A program made the translations under genes and the position numbers. From the NCBI RefSeq assembly GCF_002422095.1, contig NZ_DITB01000091.1:1-47356 (forward strand): a stretch of 47,356 bases of DNA, read 5' to 3'. The notes under the pieces were generated by a model. That model had not been told where the DNA came from and did no database searches. It saw only the letters and a program-made list of their open reading frames with translations. This DNA comes from Flavobacterium sp. UBA6195. GTDB taxonomy: Bacteria > Bacteroidota > Bacteroidia > Flavobacteriales > Flavobacteriaceae. Positions 7,613 through 16,900 of the stretch are shown piece by piece (the stretch's first letter is position 1; each line of letters starts with the position of its first letter).

Positions 7613-8578
7613 ATGAGTACAATTCAAAAAATAGTGTTTCAAAATATTCCGTTGCAAAATGGAGTAGTGCAATCCAAAACGATTTTGTCCTATCAATTGT
7701 TTGGGCAACCTGTTGGTTCAGCTCCTTTGGTAGTGGTGAATCATGCTTTGACTGGAAATTCGCAAGTTATTGGAGAAAACGGTTGGTGGCAATCATTAAT
7801 TGGTGAGGATAAAATTATTGATACCAAAAAATATGCAGTTTTAGCTTTCAATATTCCAGGAAATGGCTATCAAGATGCAGAAAATTTGATTGAAAATTAT
7901 CAAGATTTCACCACTTACGATATTGCTAATTTATTTTGGAAAGGAATCGATTCGTTTAAAGTGAATCAAGTTTTTGCAGTGATTGGTGGAAGTTTAGGTG
8001 GAGCAATTGCTTGGGAAATGGCAACGATTCGACCAAAAGCGATTGCAAATTTAATTCCAGTAGCAACAAATTGGAAAGCTTCTGATTGGTTGATTGGAAA
8101 TGTATTAATTCAAGATTTGATTCTGAATAATTCTAAAAATCCAATTCACGATGCACGAATTCACGCCATGTTATTGTATCGAACACCCGAATCACTTCAA
8201 GAAAAATTCCAGACCAAATTGCAAAACTCAGAAGGATTGTTTCAAGTGGAAAGTTGGTTGTTGCATCACGGAGAAAAATTGCAAAATCGATTTCAACTTT
8301 CGGCCTACAAACTCATGAATCATTTATTGAAAACTACGGATATTTTTAAAAGCAACAATAAATCAGATGTCATCAAAAGTATCTCGTCAAATATTCATCT
8401 AATAAGTGTGGACACAGATTACTTTTTTACGGCAAACGAAATCAAAACGGCTTTTCAAGAAGTCAAGAATTACAAAAACAACGCATTTTATCACGAAATC
8501 AAATCCATTCACGGACACGATGCTTTCTTGATAGAATTTGAACAACTAAACAACATACTAAAACCTATATTTAATTAA
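7613..8578 (+). CDS. metX: Homoserine O-acetyltransferase-like alpha/beta hydrolase
   Basis: The 321-residue protein has the alpha/beta-hydrolase layout of MetX: the oxyanion-side NHALTGNS (about 43-50), a nucleophile elbow GGSLGG with Ser at about 127, an Asp in SVDTDYFF (about 270) and the catalytic His in IHGHDAF (about 300). MetX transfers acetyl from acetyl-CoA to homoserine, giving the substrate of MetY, whose gene precedes it. It is shorter than the common 350-380 residues, as in other flavobacterial versions. The acetyl rather than succinyl donor is inferred from family and neighbourhood. Confidence 0.88.
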   Translation: MSTIQKIVFQNIPLQNGVVQSKTILSYQLFGQPVGSAPLVVVNHALTGNSQVIGENGWWQSLIGEDKIIDTKKYAVLAFNIPGNGYQDAENLIENYQDFTTYDIANLFWKGIDSFKVNQVFAVIGGSLGGAIAWEMATIRPKAIANLIPVATNWKASDWLIGNVLIQDLILNNSKNPIHDARIHAMLLYRTPESLQEKFQTKLQNSEGLFQVESWLLHHGEKLQNRFQLSAYKLMNHLLKTTDIFKSNNKSDVIKSISSNIHLISVDTDYFFTANEIKTAFQEVKNYKNNAFYHEIKSIHGHDAFLIEFEQLNNILKPIFN

Positions 8579-8579
8579 G

Positions 8580-8651
8580 ATGAAATCGCTCACAAAACTT
8601 TTTGCGAAAGCAAAATCCAATAAAAAAAGCGATACCATTTTTTACCAATAA
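8580..8651 (+). CDS. Possible 23-residue small protein between metX and thrA
   Basis: ATG 8580 lies one base after the metX stop codon and the frame ends at TAA 8649-8651, 19 bp before the next gene. The product begins MKSLTKLFAKAKSNKKSD and is strongly basic. Tight spacing and full use of the gap favour a real small gene or a coupling ORF. I recognise no family, and chance cannot be excluded for 24 codons. Confidence 0.35.
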   Translation: MKSLTKLFAKAKSNKKSDTIFYQ

Positions 8652-8670
8652 AAAATAAAAACTAAAAAAA

Positions 8671-11085
8671 ATGAAAATATTAAAATTTGGAGGAAAATCA
8701 TTAGCAAACGGAGAAGGATTACAAAAAGTAGTGCAAACGATTGCTCAAAAATATTTCAATAACGAACCCATTGCAGTCGTAGTTTCGGCAAGAGGAAACG
8801 CAACAGACGAATTGGTGATTCTACTAAAAAAAGCGCAAGCCAACATCAATTTTCAAGCGGATTTTGAGCAATTCAAAAAATACCAATTGGAAGGTTTGAA
8901 AGAAAATATCTTCGAAGAAGAATTCTCAGTTTTACAGAAATTGTTAGAAGGCGTTTCGCTTTTAGGAGATTACAGCGAAAAAATCAAAGATCAAGTCATC
9001 GCGTATGGCGAAATTCTATCCGCAAAATACGTAGCTTATGTCTTAAACGAAAATAGCATCAAAGCACAATTCACCGATTCACGCCAGTTAATTAAAACTG
9101 ATTTGAATTTTGGAAATGCGCAACCAATTGATGCTGTTTCAAAGCGAAATGTCTTGGATTATTTCGAGAAAAACACAGATAAAGTTAATATCGTGACGGG
9201 TTTTATTGGTTCAACGTTACACAATGAAACTACGACTTTGGGAAGAAATGGAAGTAATTACACAGCTTCTTTATTAGCGAATTATCTGAATGCCGAAGAA
9301 TTTCAAAATTTCACACACGTAGACGGAATTTTCACCGCTAATCCCGATTTAGTGGCTGACGCAAAAAAAATCGAGCGTTTGTCCTTTAATGAAGCGAATG
9401 AGTTAGCAAATTTTGGAGCGCAAATTTTACATGCCAAAACCATTATTCCTTTGGTTGAGAAAAATATTCCGTTAAGAATTTTAAATACCTTCAATCCTGA
9501 AAATGATGGAACTTTAATCACTTCGGAACAAACGAATGAAGGTATAAAATCGCTTTCTGTTTTAACGAATGTGTCGCTGATTAATTTAGAAGGAAGAGGT
9601 TTGTTAGGAAAAACGGGTGTTGATGCAAGAATTTTCCGCGTAATGGCTGAAAACGATATTAGCGTGAGTATTATTTCGCAAGGTTCTTCCGAAAGAGGAA
9701 TTGGTTTGGTGGTAAGTTCTGACAAGGCTTCCAAAGCTTTAGTAGGTTTGGAAAAAGAATTTGAAACTGATTTTTATACAAAAGATGTCAATAAAATTTC
9801 GGTAAACGATAACATTGCTGTGATTTCGATTATTGGGCAAGATTTAACCAATTTTCACAAACCTTACACGGCTTTAATCCGAAATAAAATCACCCCAATT
9901 TTGCTGAATAATACGGTTACAGGAAGAAATATCAGTTTGGTAATTAGTCAAGATGAATTCAAACGTGCTTTAAATGTAATTCATGGTGAAATTTTTGGAG
10001 TGGCGAAAAAAATCAACATCGCCATTTTCGGTCACGGAACGGTTGGTGGAACTTTGATTTCCCAAATTTTAGAATCCGCAAAAAACATCGAAAAACGAAA
10101 AGGAATCAAGTTGAATGTGTTTGCCATTGCGAATTCAAAGAAAGTGTTGTTGAATAAATTCGGAATTAGCGAAAATTGGAAAGCTACGTTAGAAGACAAA
10201 GGTCAAGATTATAAAGTGGAAGATATTATCGCTTATGCAAAAGAACATCATTTGGAAAATTTAATCGCGATTGATAATACCGCAAGCTCGACTTTCATTG
10301 AAAATTACATTTCATTAGCCGAAAATAGTTTCGATTTGATTTCTTCAAATAAAGTCGCAAATACAGTAAGTTATGATTTCTATAAAAAACTACGAAAAGT
10401 ATTGAAAGACAATCAAAAAGAATATCTATATGAAACTAATGTTGGTGCTGGATTACCATTGATTGATACGATTAAATTACTGCATTTGTCAGGTGAAAAT
10501 ATCACTAAGATTAAAGGTGTTTTCTCTGGAACATTGAGTTATTTGTTCAATAATTTTTCGATAGAAGACAAAAAATTCAGCGAAGTTTTAAAAGAAGCCA
10601 TCGACAAAGGTTTCACTGAACCCGATCCAAGAGAAGATTTAAACGGAAACGACGTTGGAAGAAAATTATTAATCTTAGCACGCGAATTAGATTTACAAAA
10701 CGAATTCGAAGAAATCCAAATTCAAAACCTAATTCCAGAAGCTTTGCGTGAAGGAAGTGCAACCGATTTTCTAAAGCGTTTATCAGAATTAGATGGAATT
10801 TACCAAAACATCAAAGAGGCTCAAGGTCCAAATGAAGTGTTGCGTTACATCGGTGAATTATCAGGAGATTTACAACAAGACAAAGGGAAATTAGAAGTGA
10901 AATTAATTTCTGTTCCAGCTAATTCTGCTTTAGGTTCCTTAAAAGGTTCTGATTCCATTTTTGAAATTTATACGGAATCCTACGGAGAACAACCTATTGT
11001 AATTCAAGGTGCTGGCGCTGGCGCTTCGGTAACTGCAAGAGGTGTTTTTGGAGATATTTTACGTTTATCCGAAAAAAAATTATAA
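8671..11085 (+). CDS. thrA: Bifunctional aspartokinase/homoserine dehydrogenase
   Basis: One 804-residue chain does two steps of the aspartate pathway. The N-terminal kinase starts MKILKFGGKSLANGEG (KFGGxS motif) and contains FTHVDGIFTANPDLV. ACT-type regulatory repeats fall at about 290-440 (GRGLLGKTGVDARIFRVMAENDISVSII). The C-terminal dehydrogenase begins at about 448 with a Rossmann motif IFGHGTVGG, then TNVGAGLPLIDTIK and LSGTLSYLFNNF-type residues near 640. Length matches ThrA/MetL fusions. Its product homoserine feeds MetX, so membership in a methionine operon suggests MetL-like physiological use, although threonine synthesis also needs it. Confidence 0.95.
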   Translation: MKILKFGGKSLANGEGLQKVVQTIAQKYFNNEPIAVVVSARGNATDELVILLKKAQANINFQADFEQFKKYQLEGLKENIFEEEFSVLQKLLEGVSLLGDYSEKIKDQVIAYGEILSAKYVAYVLNENSIKAQFTDSRQLIKTDLNFGNAQPIDAVSKRNVLDYFEKNTDKVNIVTGFIGSTLHNETTTLGRNGSNYTASLLANYLNAEEFQNFTHVDGIFTANPDLVADAKKIERLSFNEANELANFGAQILHAKTIIPLVEKNIPLRILNTFNPENDGTLITSEQTNEGIKSLSVLTNVSLINLEGRGLLGKTGVDARIFRVMAENDISVSIISQGSSERGIGLVVSSDKASKALVGLEKEFETDFYTKDVNKISVNDNIAVISIIGQDLTNFHKPYTALIRNKITPILLNNTVTGRNISLVISQDEFKRALNVIHGEIFGVAKKINIAIFGHGTVGGTLISQILESAKNIEKRKGIKLNVFAIANSKKVLLNKFGISENWKATLEDKGQDYKVEDIIAYAKEHHLENLIAIDNTASSTFIENYISLAENSFDLISSNKVANTVSYDFYKKLRKVLKDNQKEYLYETNVGAGLPLIDTIKLLHLSGENITKIKGVFSGTLSYLFNNFSIEDKKFSEVLKEAIDKGFTEPDPREDLNGNDVGRKLLILARELDLQNEFEEIQIQNLIPEALREGSATDFLKRLSELDGIYQNIKEAQGPNEVLRYIGELSGDLQQDKGKLEVKLISVPANSALGSLKGSDSIFEIYTESYGEQPIVIQGAGAGASVTARGVFGDILRLSEKKL

Positions 11086-11098
11086 CCACCCAAACTCA

Positions 11099-11134
11099 AA
11101 ACCTGCAAGAAGTAAAAGTCTTGTGGGTTTTACA
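11099..11134 (+). terminator. Hairpin after thrA, weak terminator
   Basis: AAACCTGCAAGA (11099-11110) pairs with TCTTGTGGGTTT (11119-11130) over 12 bp with two wobbles. Only a short T-run follows, so termination is probably partial. The next gene is on the same strand. Confidence 0.45.
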
Positions 11135-11167
11135 CTTTAACGATTAAACAATTCAACAAACAAAACC

Positions 11168-12424
11168 ATGAGCAACCAAAATTTAGGATTAGAAACCCAA
11201 GCCATCAGAACGCAATTAGAGCGCACTCAATATTTAGAACATTCCGTTCCGTTATATTTAACTTCGAGTTTTATTTTTGAAGATGCAGAAGATATGCGTG
11301 CTTCATTTGCCGAAGAAACCCCAAACAATAAAAATAATTCCGCTGAAAATGAAAATGGGGTTCTTGGAATCCCTAGGCAAATAACTGAACTTTTTCCAAA
11401 AAAAGAACGTAATATTTATAGCCGATTTTCCAATCCCAACACATCTGAATTTGTTGAGAAAATTTGTTTGATGGAAGGAGCAGAAGACGGATACGCTTTC
11501 GCAACAGGAATGGCAGCGGTGTATTCAACTTTTGCTGCTTTATTGAATTCGGGCGATCATATCGTTTCTGCAAGTAGTGTTTTTGGTTCGACACATACGT
11601 TGTTTACCAAATATTTTCCGAAATGGAATATCACGACTTCGTATTTCGATGTCAATAAACCAGAAACAATTGAAAATTTCATTCGACTGAATACGAAAAT
11701 TCTTTATGCCGAATCACCAACCAATCCAGCGGTTGATATTTTAGATTTGGAATTGTTGGGAAAAATTGCAAAAAAGCACAATTTGATTTTAATTATAGAT
11801 AACTGTTTTGCAACGCCATATATTCAAAACCCAATTCAATTTGGTGTCGATTTAGTGATTCATTCTGCCACCAAATTAATCGATGGTCAAGGTCGTGTTT
11901 TAGGCGGTGTAACTGTTGGACGTTCCGATTTAATTCGCGAAATTTATTTGTTTTCTAGAAATACCGGACCCGCTTTGTCGCCTTTCAATGCTTGGGTATT
12001 GTCAAAAAGTTTGGAAACGTTGCCGGTTCGTATCGAAAAACATTGCGAAAACGCTTTAAAAGTCGCCGAATTTTTAGAAAATCATCCCAATGTGGCTTCT
12101 GTGAAATATCCGTTTTTGAAATCGCATCCCCAATATGAAGTCGCTAAAAAGCAAATGAAATTAGGTGGAAATATTGTGGCTTTCGAAATCAAAGGCGGAA
12201 TTGAATCGGGAAGAAAGTTTTTGGATAAAATCAAACTATGTTCGTTATCTGCGAATTTAGGAGACACACGTTCGATTGTTACGCATCCAGCTTCCACAAC
12301 TCATAGTAAGTTGACTGAAGAAGAACGATTAGCAGTAAGTATTACTGATGGTTTGGTACGCGTTTCTGTCGGTTTAGAAACGGTTCAAGATGTAATTAAC
12401 GACTTAAAACAAGCGTTAGAATAA
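11168..12424 (+). CDS. Trans-sulfuration PLP enzyme (O-acyl-homoserine sulfhydrylase or cystathionine gamma-synthase type)
   Basis: The 418-residue protein belongs to the Cys/Met metabolism PLP family: LETQAIRTQLERTQYLEHSV at the N-terminus, NIYSRFSNPNTSEF, a PLP lysine in VIHSATKLIDGQGRVLGG at about 235, and SANLGDTRSIVTHPASTTH. It is distinct from MetY upstream. Which acyl ester and sulfur donor it uses cannot be read from sequence, so I give no symbol. Residues about 51-77 (starting TPNNKNNSAENENG) appear to be an extra segment between FAEE and KKERNIYSRF, where relatives usually continue directly. It is in frame and PLP-site residues are intact. The gene ends the metY operon, before the terminator at 12442-12505. 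Confidence 0.88.
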   Translation: MSNQNLGLETQAIRTQLERTQYLEHSVPLYLTSSFIFEDAEDMRASFAEETPNNKNNSAENENGVLGIPRQITELFPKKERNIYSRFSNPNTSEFVEKICLMEGAEDGYAFATGMAAVYSTFAALLNSGDHIVSASSVFGSTHTLFTKYFPKWNITTSYFDVNKPETIENFIRLNTKILYAESPTNPAVDILDLELLGKIAKKHNLILIIDNCFATPYIQNPIQFGVDLVIHSATKLIDGQGRVLGGVTVGRSDLIREIYLFSRNTGPALSPFNAWVLSKSLETLPVRIEKHCENALKVAEFLENHPNVASVKYPFLKSHPQYEVAKKQMKLGGNIVAFEIKGGIESGRKFLDKIKLCSLSANLGDTRSIVTHPASTTHSKLTEEERLAVSITDGLVRVSVGLETVQDVINDLKQALE

Positions 12425-12441
12425 AAGTTTTTAAATTATTT

Positions 12442-12505
12442 TATAGATTTATATTCTGTTTAAAAATATTAATTTAGAGTATAAATCTATAAATATTATT
12501 TTTTT
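12442..12505 (+). terminator. Probable terminator of the metY operon
   Basis: A 16-bp stem, TATAGATTTATATTCT (12442-12457) with AGAGTATAAATCTATA (12476-12491), has one wobble and an 18-base loop, and is followed by a T-rich tail. It separates the leader-peptide operon from the SAM-I-controlled metH operon. The stem is AT-rich, hence moderate confidence. Confidence 0.55.
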
Positions 12506-12547
12506 AATGAAATTTTAGAAAATATTTCATTATTTCAATTTTGTCAC

Positions 12548-12555
12548 TACATTTG
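12548..12555 (+). promoter_or_regulatory. -7 box of the metH operon
   Basis: TACATTTG fits TAnnTTTG exactly. The predicted start is about 12562, some 17 bases before the first paired base of the SAM-I aptamer. The -33 element is poor. Confidence 0.6.
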
Positions 12556-12578
12556 CAGTGTTCATAATTATAGTGTTT

Positions 12579-12682
12579 GTTATCACGAAAGCTGGAGGGA
12601 ATAGACCCTGTGAAAGCTTAGCAACCTCCCGCGCTAGTGGAAAGGTGCTACATTCTATTCCGATTTATCGGAAGCAGATAAC
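12579..12682 (+). promoter_or_regulatory. SAM-I (S-box) riboswitch before metH
   Basis: P1 is GTTATC (12579-12584) with GATAAC (12677-12682). Inside are the hallmark S-box segments in order: CTGGAGGGA, GACCC, TGTGAAAGC, TTAGCAACCTCC and AAAGGTGCTA, then a P4 hairpin CCGAT/ATCGG. These match the SAM-I consensus (GGAGGGA...GAUGAA...GCAACC...GGUGCUAA). Downstream, 12693-12714 (CTCTCCAACTTTC then TACGGTAAC) is nearly complementary to the 5' side of the aptamer (12579-12599), a likely switch between bound and free states. No U-tract follows. It should repress methionine synthase and perhaps metF when SAM is plentiful. Confidence 0.93.
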
Positions 12683-12766
12683 GTTAGAATTGCTCTCCAA
12701 CTTTCTACGGTAACAAATTAAGTTAATAAATAGAAATTAGGCAATTAGCCTTTGTGAGAGAATACA

Positions 12767-13753
12767 ATGTCAAAAATTCAAGAAGAAATCAAAAAACGAA
12801 TTCTCGTACTCGATGGAGCGATGGGAACGATGTTGCAACGTTATAAATTTGAAGAAGAAGATTTTAGAGGCGAACGTTTTAAAGATTTTCCACATCCATT
12901 AAAAGGAAATAACGATTTACTTTCCATTACCCAACCAGAAGCTGTAAAATCAGTACATCGTGCTTATTTTGAGGCGGGTGCCGATATTGTAGAAACCAAT
13001 ACTTTTTCGGGAACTACTATCGGAATGGCGGATTATCACATGGAAGATTTAGTTTATGAGTTGAATTTTCAATCCGCAAAAATCGCCCGTGAAGTCGCTG
13101 ACAAATTTACCGATAAAACAAGATTTGTAGCAGGTTCTATTGGACCAACCAACAGAACAGCATCAATGTCGCCCGATGTAAACGACCCAGGATTTCGTGC
13201 GGTGAATTTTGACGATTTAAAAATTGCTTACAAACAACAAGTTGAAGCTTTAATTGATGGCGGTTGCGATTTACTTTTGGTAGAAACTATTTTCGATACG
13301 TTAAATGCGAAAGCCGCTTTGTTTGCTATTGAAGAAGTTAAAGAAGAGCGCAATATCGATATTCCAGTAATGGTTTCAGGAACGATTACCGATGCTTCTG
13401 GAAGAACATTATCGGGACAAACGGTGGAAGCTTTTTTAATTTCGATTTCACATATTACGTTGTTAAGTGTTGGATTTAATTGCGCTTTAGGAGCGGATCA
13501 ATTGAAACCGTATTTGAAACGATTAGGAAATAACACCTCGTTAAATATTTCGGCACATCCTAATGCCGGTTTGCCTAATGCCTTCGGACAATACGACCAA
13601 ACGCCAGAAGAGATGCAACAATTAATTCGGGAATATTTACAAGAAAATTTAGTAAATATCATCGGTGGTTGTTGCGGAACGACTCCCCAACATATCAAAT
13701 TAATTGCTGAGGTAGCAAAAGAATTCAAGCCAAGAGAAAGTGTTTTGGTTTAA
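12767..13753 (+). CDS. metH: Homocysteine S-methyltransferase domain of split methionine synthase
   Basis: This 328-residue protein is equivalent to the N-terminal module of cobalamin-dependent methionine synthase: ILVLDGAMGTMLQRY, FEAGADIVETNTFSGT, and zinc-binding cysteines in GFNCALGADQ and GGCCGTTPQH. It activates homocysteine on zinc. The remaining modules (folate, cap, cobalamin, reactivation) are encoded by the gene at 13897. In E. coli all are one chain of about 1,227 residues, whereas a split into two genes is common in Bacteroidota, so I read it as a working two-subunit enzyme. It is the first gene after the SAM-I riboswitch. Confidence 0.95.
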   Translation: MSKIQEEIKKRILVLDGAMGTMLQRYKFEEEDFRGERFKDFPHPLKGNNDLLSITQPEAVKSVHRAYFEAGADIVETNTFSGTTIGMADYHMEDLVYELNFQSAKIAREVADKFTDKTRFVAGSIGPTNRTASMSPDVNDPGFRAVNFDDLKIAYKQQVEALIDGGCDLLLVETIFDTLNAKAALFAIEEVKEERNIDIPVMVSGTITDASGRTLSGQTVEAFLISISHITLLSVGFNCALGADQLKPYLKRLGNNTSLNISAHPNAGLPNAFGQYDQTPEEMQQLIREYLQENLVNIIGGCCGTTPQHIKLIAEVAKEFKPRESVLV

Positions 13754-13766
13754 GTAAAGAATTACA

Positions 13767-13907
13767 ATGAAAAACAGTACCATAAAAATACAATTCGAAA
13801 CATTTTTACAGTCGCAACGATGTTGGGTATGCCAATACGTTAGCGACAGTAAATCCTTTTGGAAAGATGTTGCGAAACATTATAAAAGAATAAGTAATGA
13901 GTTATAA
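13767..13907 (+). CDS. 46-residue small ORF between the two metH genes
   Basis: ATG 13767 follows the metH N-module stop by 13 bp. The frame runs through the whole gap and ends at TAA 13905-13907, overlapping the next start (13897) by 11 bp. The product begins MKNSTIKIQFETFLQS, has a CxxC pair in QRCWVCQYVSD and a basic C-terminus. The overlap suggests translational coupling to the following gene. The only other short frame in this cluster with a similar Arg-Cys context is the mini-ORF at 6143. Function is unknown; coding status rests on spacing and overlap. Confidence 0.5.
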   Translation: MKNSTIKIQFETFLQSQRCWVCQYVSDSKSFWKDVAKHYKRISNEL

Positions 13908-16900
13908 TTCCGATAAATATTTAAAATTATCAGGTTTAGAACCTTTGATTGTAACTCCAGAAACCAATTTTGTAAACATTGGAGAACGCACAAACGTAAC
14001 AGGTTCAAGAAAATTTCTACGATTAATTAAAGAAGAAAAATACGATGAAGCCTTAGATATCGCACGTGCTCAAGTTGAAGGTGGTGCGCAAATCATCGAT
14101 GTTAATATGGATGAAGGAATGTTAGATGGCGTTTATGCGATGACTAAATTCCTAAATCTTATCGCAGCCGAACCTGATATAGCGAGAGTTCCTGTTATGA
14201 TTGATTCCTCAAAATGGGAAATTATCGAAGCTGGTTTGAAAGTGATACAAGGAAAAGGTGTGGTGAATTCGATTTCGTTAAAAGAAGGTGAAGCTACTTT
14301 TATTCATCATGCCAAATTAATCAAACGATACGGAGCTGCTGTAATCGTAATGGCTTTTGACGAAAATGGTCAAGCGGATACGTATGAAAGACGTATTGAA
14401 ATCTGTAAAAGAAGTTATGATATTTTGGTGAACCAAGTTGGTTTTCCTGCGGAAGACATCATTTTTGATCCCAATATTTTCCCAGTAGCAACTGGAATGG
14501 AGGAACATAAACTAAATGCCTTAGATTTCTTCCGTGCAACCAAATGGATTCGCGAAAATCTACCGTATGCTAATGTTTCGGGCGGTGTGAGTAACGTTTC
14601 TTTTTCTTTCCGTGGTAACGATAAAGTACGGGAAGCGATGCATTCGGCGTTCTTGTATCATGCCATTCAAAACGGAATGACAATGGGAATTGTGAATCCA
14701 GAAATGTTAGAGATTTATGATGAAATCGATCCTGTTTTATTAGAACACGTTGAAGATGTTTTGCTAAATAGAAGAGAAGATGCTACGGAACGTTTGCTAG
14801 ATTTAGCCGAAAGTTTTAAAGGTGATGTAAAATCGAATGAAAAAGCTATAGCCGAATGGCGAAATGGTTCGGTTCAAGAACGTTTGACCTATTCATTAGT
14901 AAAAGGGATTGATGAGTTTATCGAAGTTGATGTGGAAGAAGCACGTCAGTTAGCCAAAAAACCAATCGAAGTTATCGAAATCAATTTAATGGCTGGAATG
15001 AATGTGGTTGGAGATTTGTTCGGTTCTGGAAAAATGTTTTTACCGCAAGTAGTGAAATCTGCTCGTGTTATGAAAAAAGCGGTGGCTTATCTTCTTCCTT
15101 ATGTTAGCCCCCCAACCCCCGGAGGGGGAGCTGAAAAGCAATCGTGGAATACGGCTAGCCCAATACTGTATAAATCTCTAAAAGAGAAAGCAAAAGAAAT
15201 GAGAAACAAGCCAACTGAGGCAGAAAAATTGCTTTGGAGTGTTTTATCGAATAAAGGGATTAATGGTTATAAATTTAGAAGGCAACATATTATTGGTGAA
15301 TATATTGTAGACTTTGTTTGTTTGGAAAAAAAACTGGTTATTGAAGTTGATGGTTCCATTCATAATTTGAAAGAACAAATAGAACATGATAAACAGAGAA
15401 CTGAATGGCTTGAATCTAAAGGATTTAAAATAGTAAGATTTAAAAATCAGGAGGTTTTAAATAATTTATTTGAAACTATTGAAAACATCAAAAAGGAATT
15501 ATCCGTGAAGTTTGTAGCTCCCCCTTCGGGGGCGGGGGGGGCTGGTAAGATTCTGATGGCAACTGTAAAAGGCGATGTTCATGATATTGGTAAAAATATT
15601 GTTTCAGTAGTTTTAGCTTGTAATAATTTCGAAATTATCGATTTAGGAGTGATGGTTCCACCTGAAAAAATCATTGAAACTGCGGTTAAAGAAAATGTAG
15701 ATATTATCGGTTTGAGTGGTTTGATTACGCCTTCGTTGGATGAAATGGTGTATTTGGCTAAAGAAATGGATAAATTGAATATCAAAATTCCAATTATGAT
15801 TGGTGGCGCAACCACTTCTCGTGCGCACACAGCAGTGAAAATTGCTCCAGAATATAAAGAAACCGTGGTTCATGTGAACGATGCTTCTCGTGCCGTAACC
15901 GTTGCAACGAATTTACTACAACCCGATACTAAAGTTACTTATACAAAGTTACTTCGTGAAGAATACGATTCACTTCGAGAAGGATATTTAAGCAGAAGTC
16001 GTGAGAAAAATTTCTTGTCAATTAAAGAAGCAAGGAAAAATAAATTCAAAATTGATTGGGATACTTACGAACCAGTAAAGCCAAATTTCATTGGAACCAA
16101 AACCATTGAAGTCGAGTTGTCAGAATTAGTAGATTTTATCGATTGGACACCGTTTTTTCAATCATGGGAATTGTACGGGAAATTTCCAGCGATATTAACC
16201 GACGATATTGTAGGTGAACAAGCGACTCATTTGTTTGAAGATGCACAAAAAATGCTTTCTCAAATTGTTTCAGAAAATTGGTTCAATGCAAAAGGAATTT
16301 TAGGGATTTTCCCGGCGAATACAATAAATCACGATGATATCGAGCTTGTCACTTCGAGCGGAGTCGAGAAGTTTCTGAGTTTAAGACAACAATCTCAAAA
16401 AACAGTTGGAGTTCCAAATATTGCTTTGGCTGATTTTATTGCTCCTAAAGAAATTGGTAAACAAGATTATATTGGATGTTTCTGCGTTTCAACTGGTTTT
16501 GGGGTAGACGAAAAAGCTTCGGAATTCGAAAAACAATTAGACGATTACAATTCAATTTTAGTAAAAGCTTTAGGAGACAGATTAGCAGAAGCTTTTGCGG
16601 AATATTTACACTTGAAAGTTCGTAAAGAAATTTGGGGTTATGCTTCAGATGAAGTTTTGTCAAACGATGAATTAATAAAAGAACAATATCAAGGAATTCG
16701 TCCGGCGCCAGGTTATCCAGCTTGTCCTGACCATTTAGAAAAACCAACAATTTGGAAATTATTAAATGTAGAACAAGAAATAGGAGTGAAGTTAACCGAA
16801 AGTATGGCGATGTGGCCAGCAGCTTCGGTTTCGGGTTATTATTTTGCCAATCCAGAAAGTAAATATTTTGGTTTAGGAAAAATTAAAAAAGACCAATTAG

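Noticed and set aside
15106..15543. Intein in metH
   Set aside because: No Cys/Ser at the expected N-junction block A, no TxxH block B and no HN-Cys/Ser/Thr C-terminus. The ends are Pro/Gly repeats from GC-rich palindromes.
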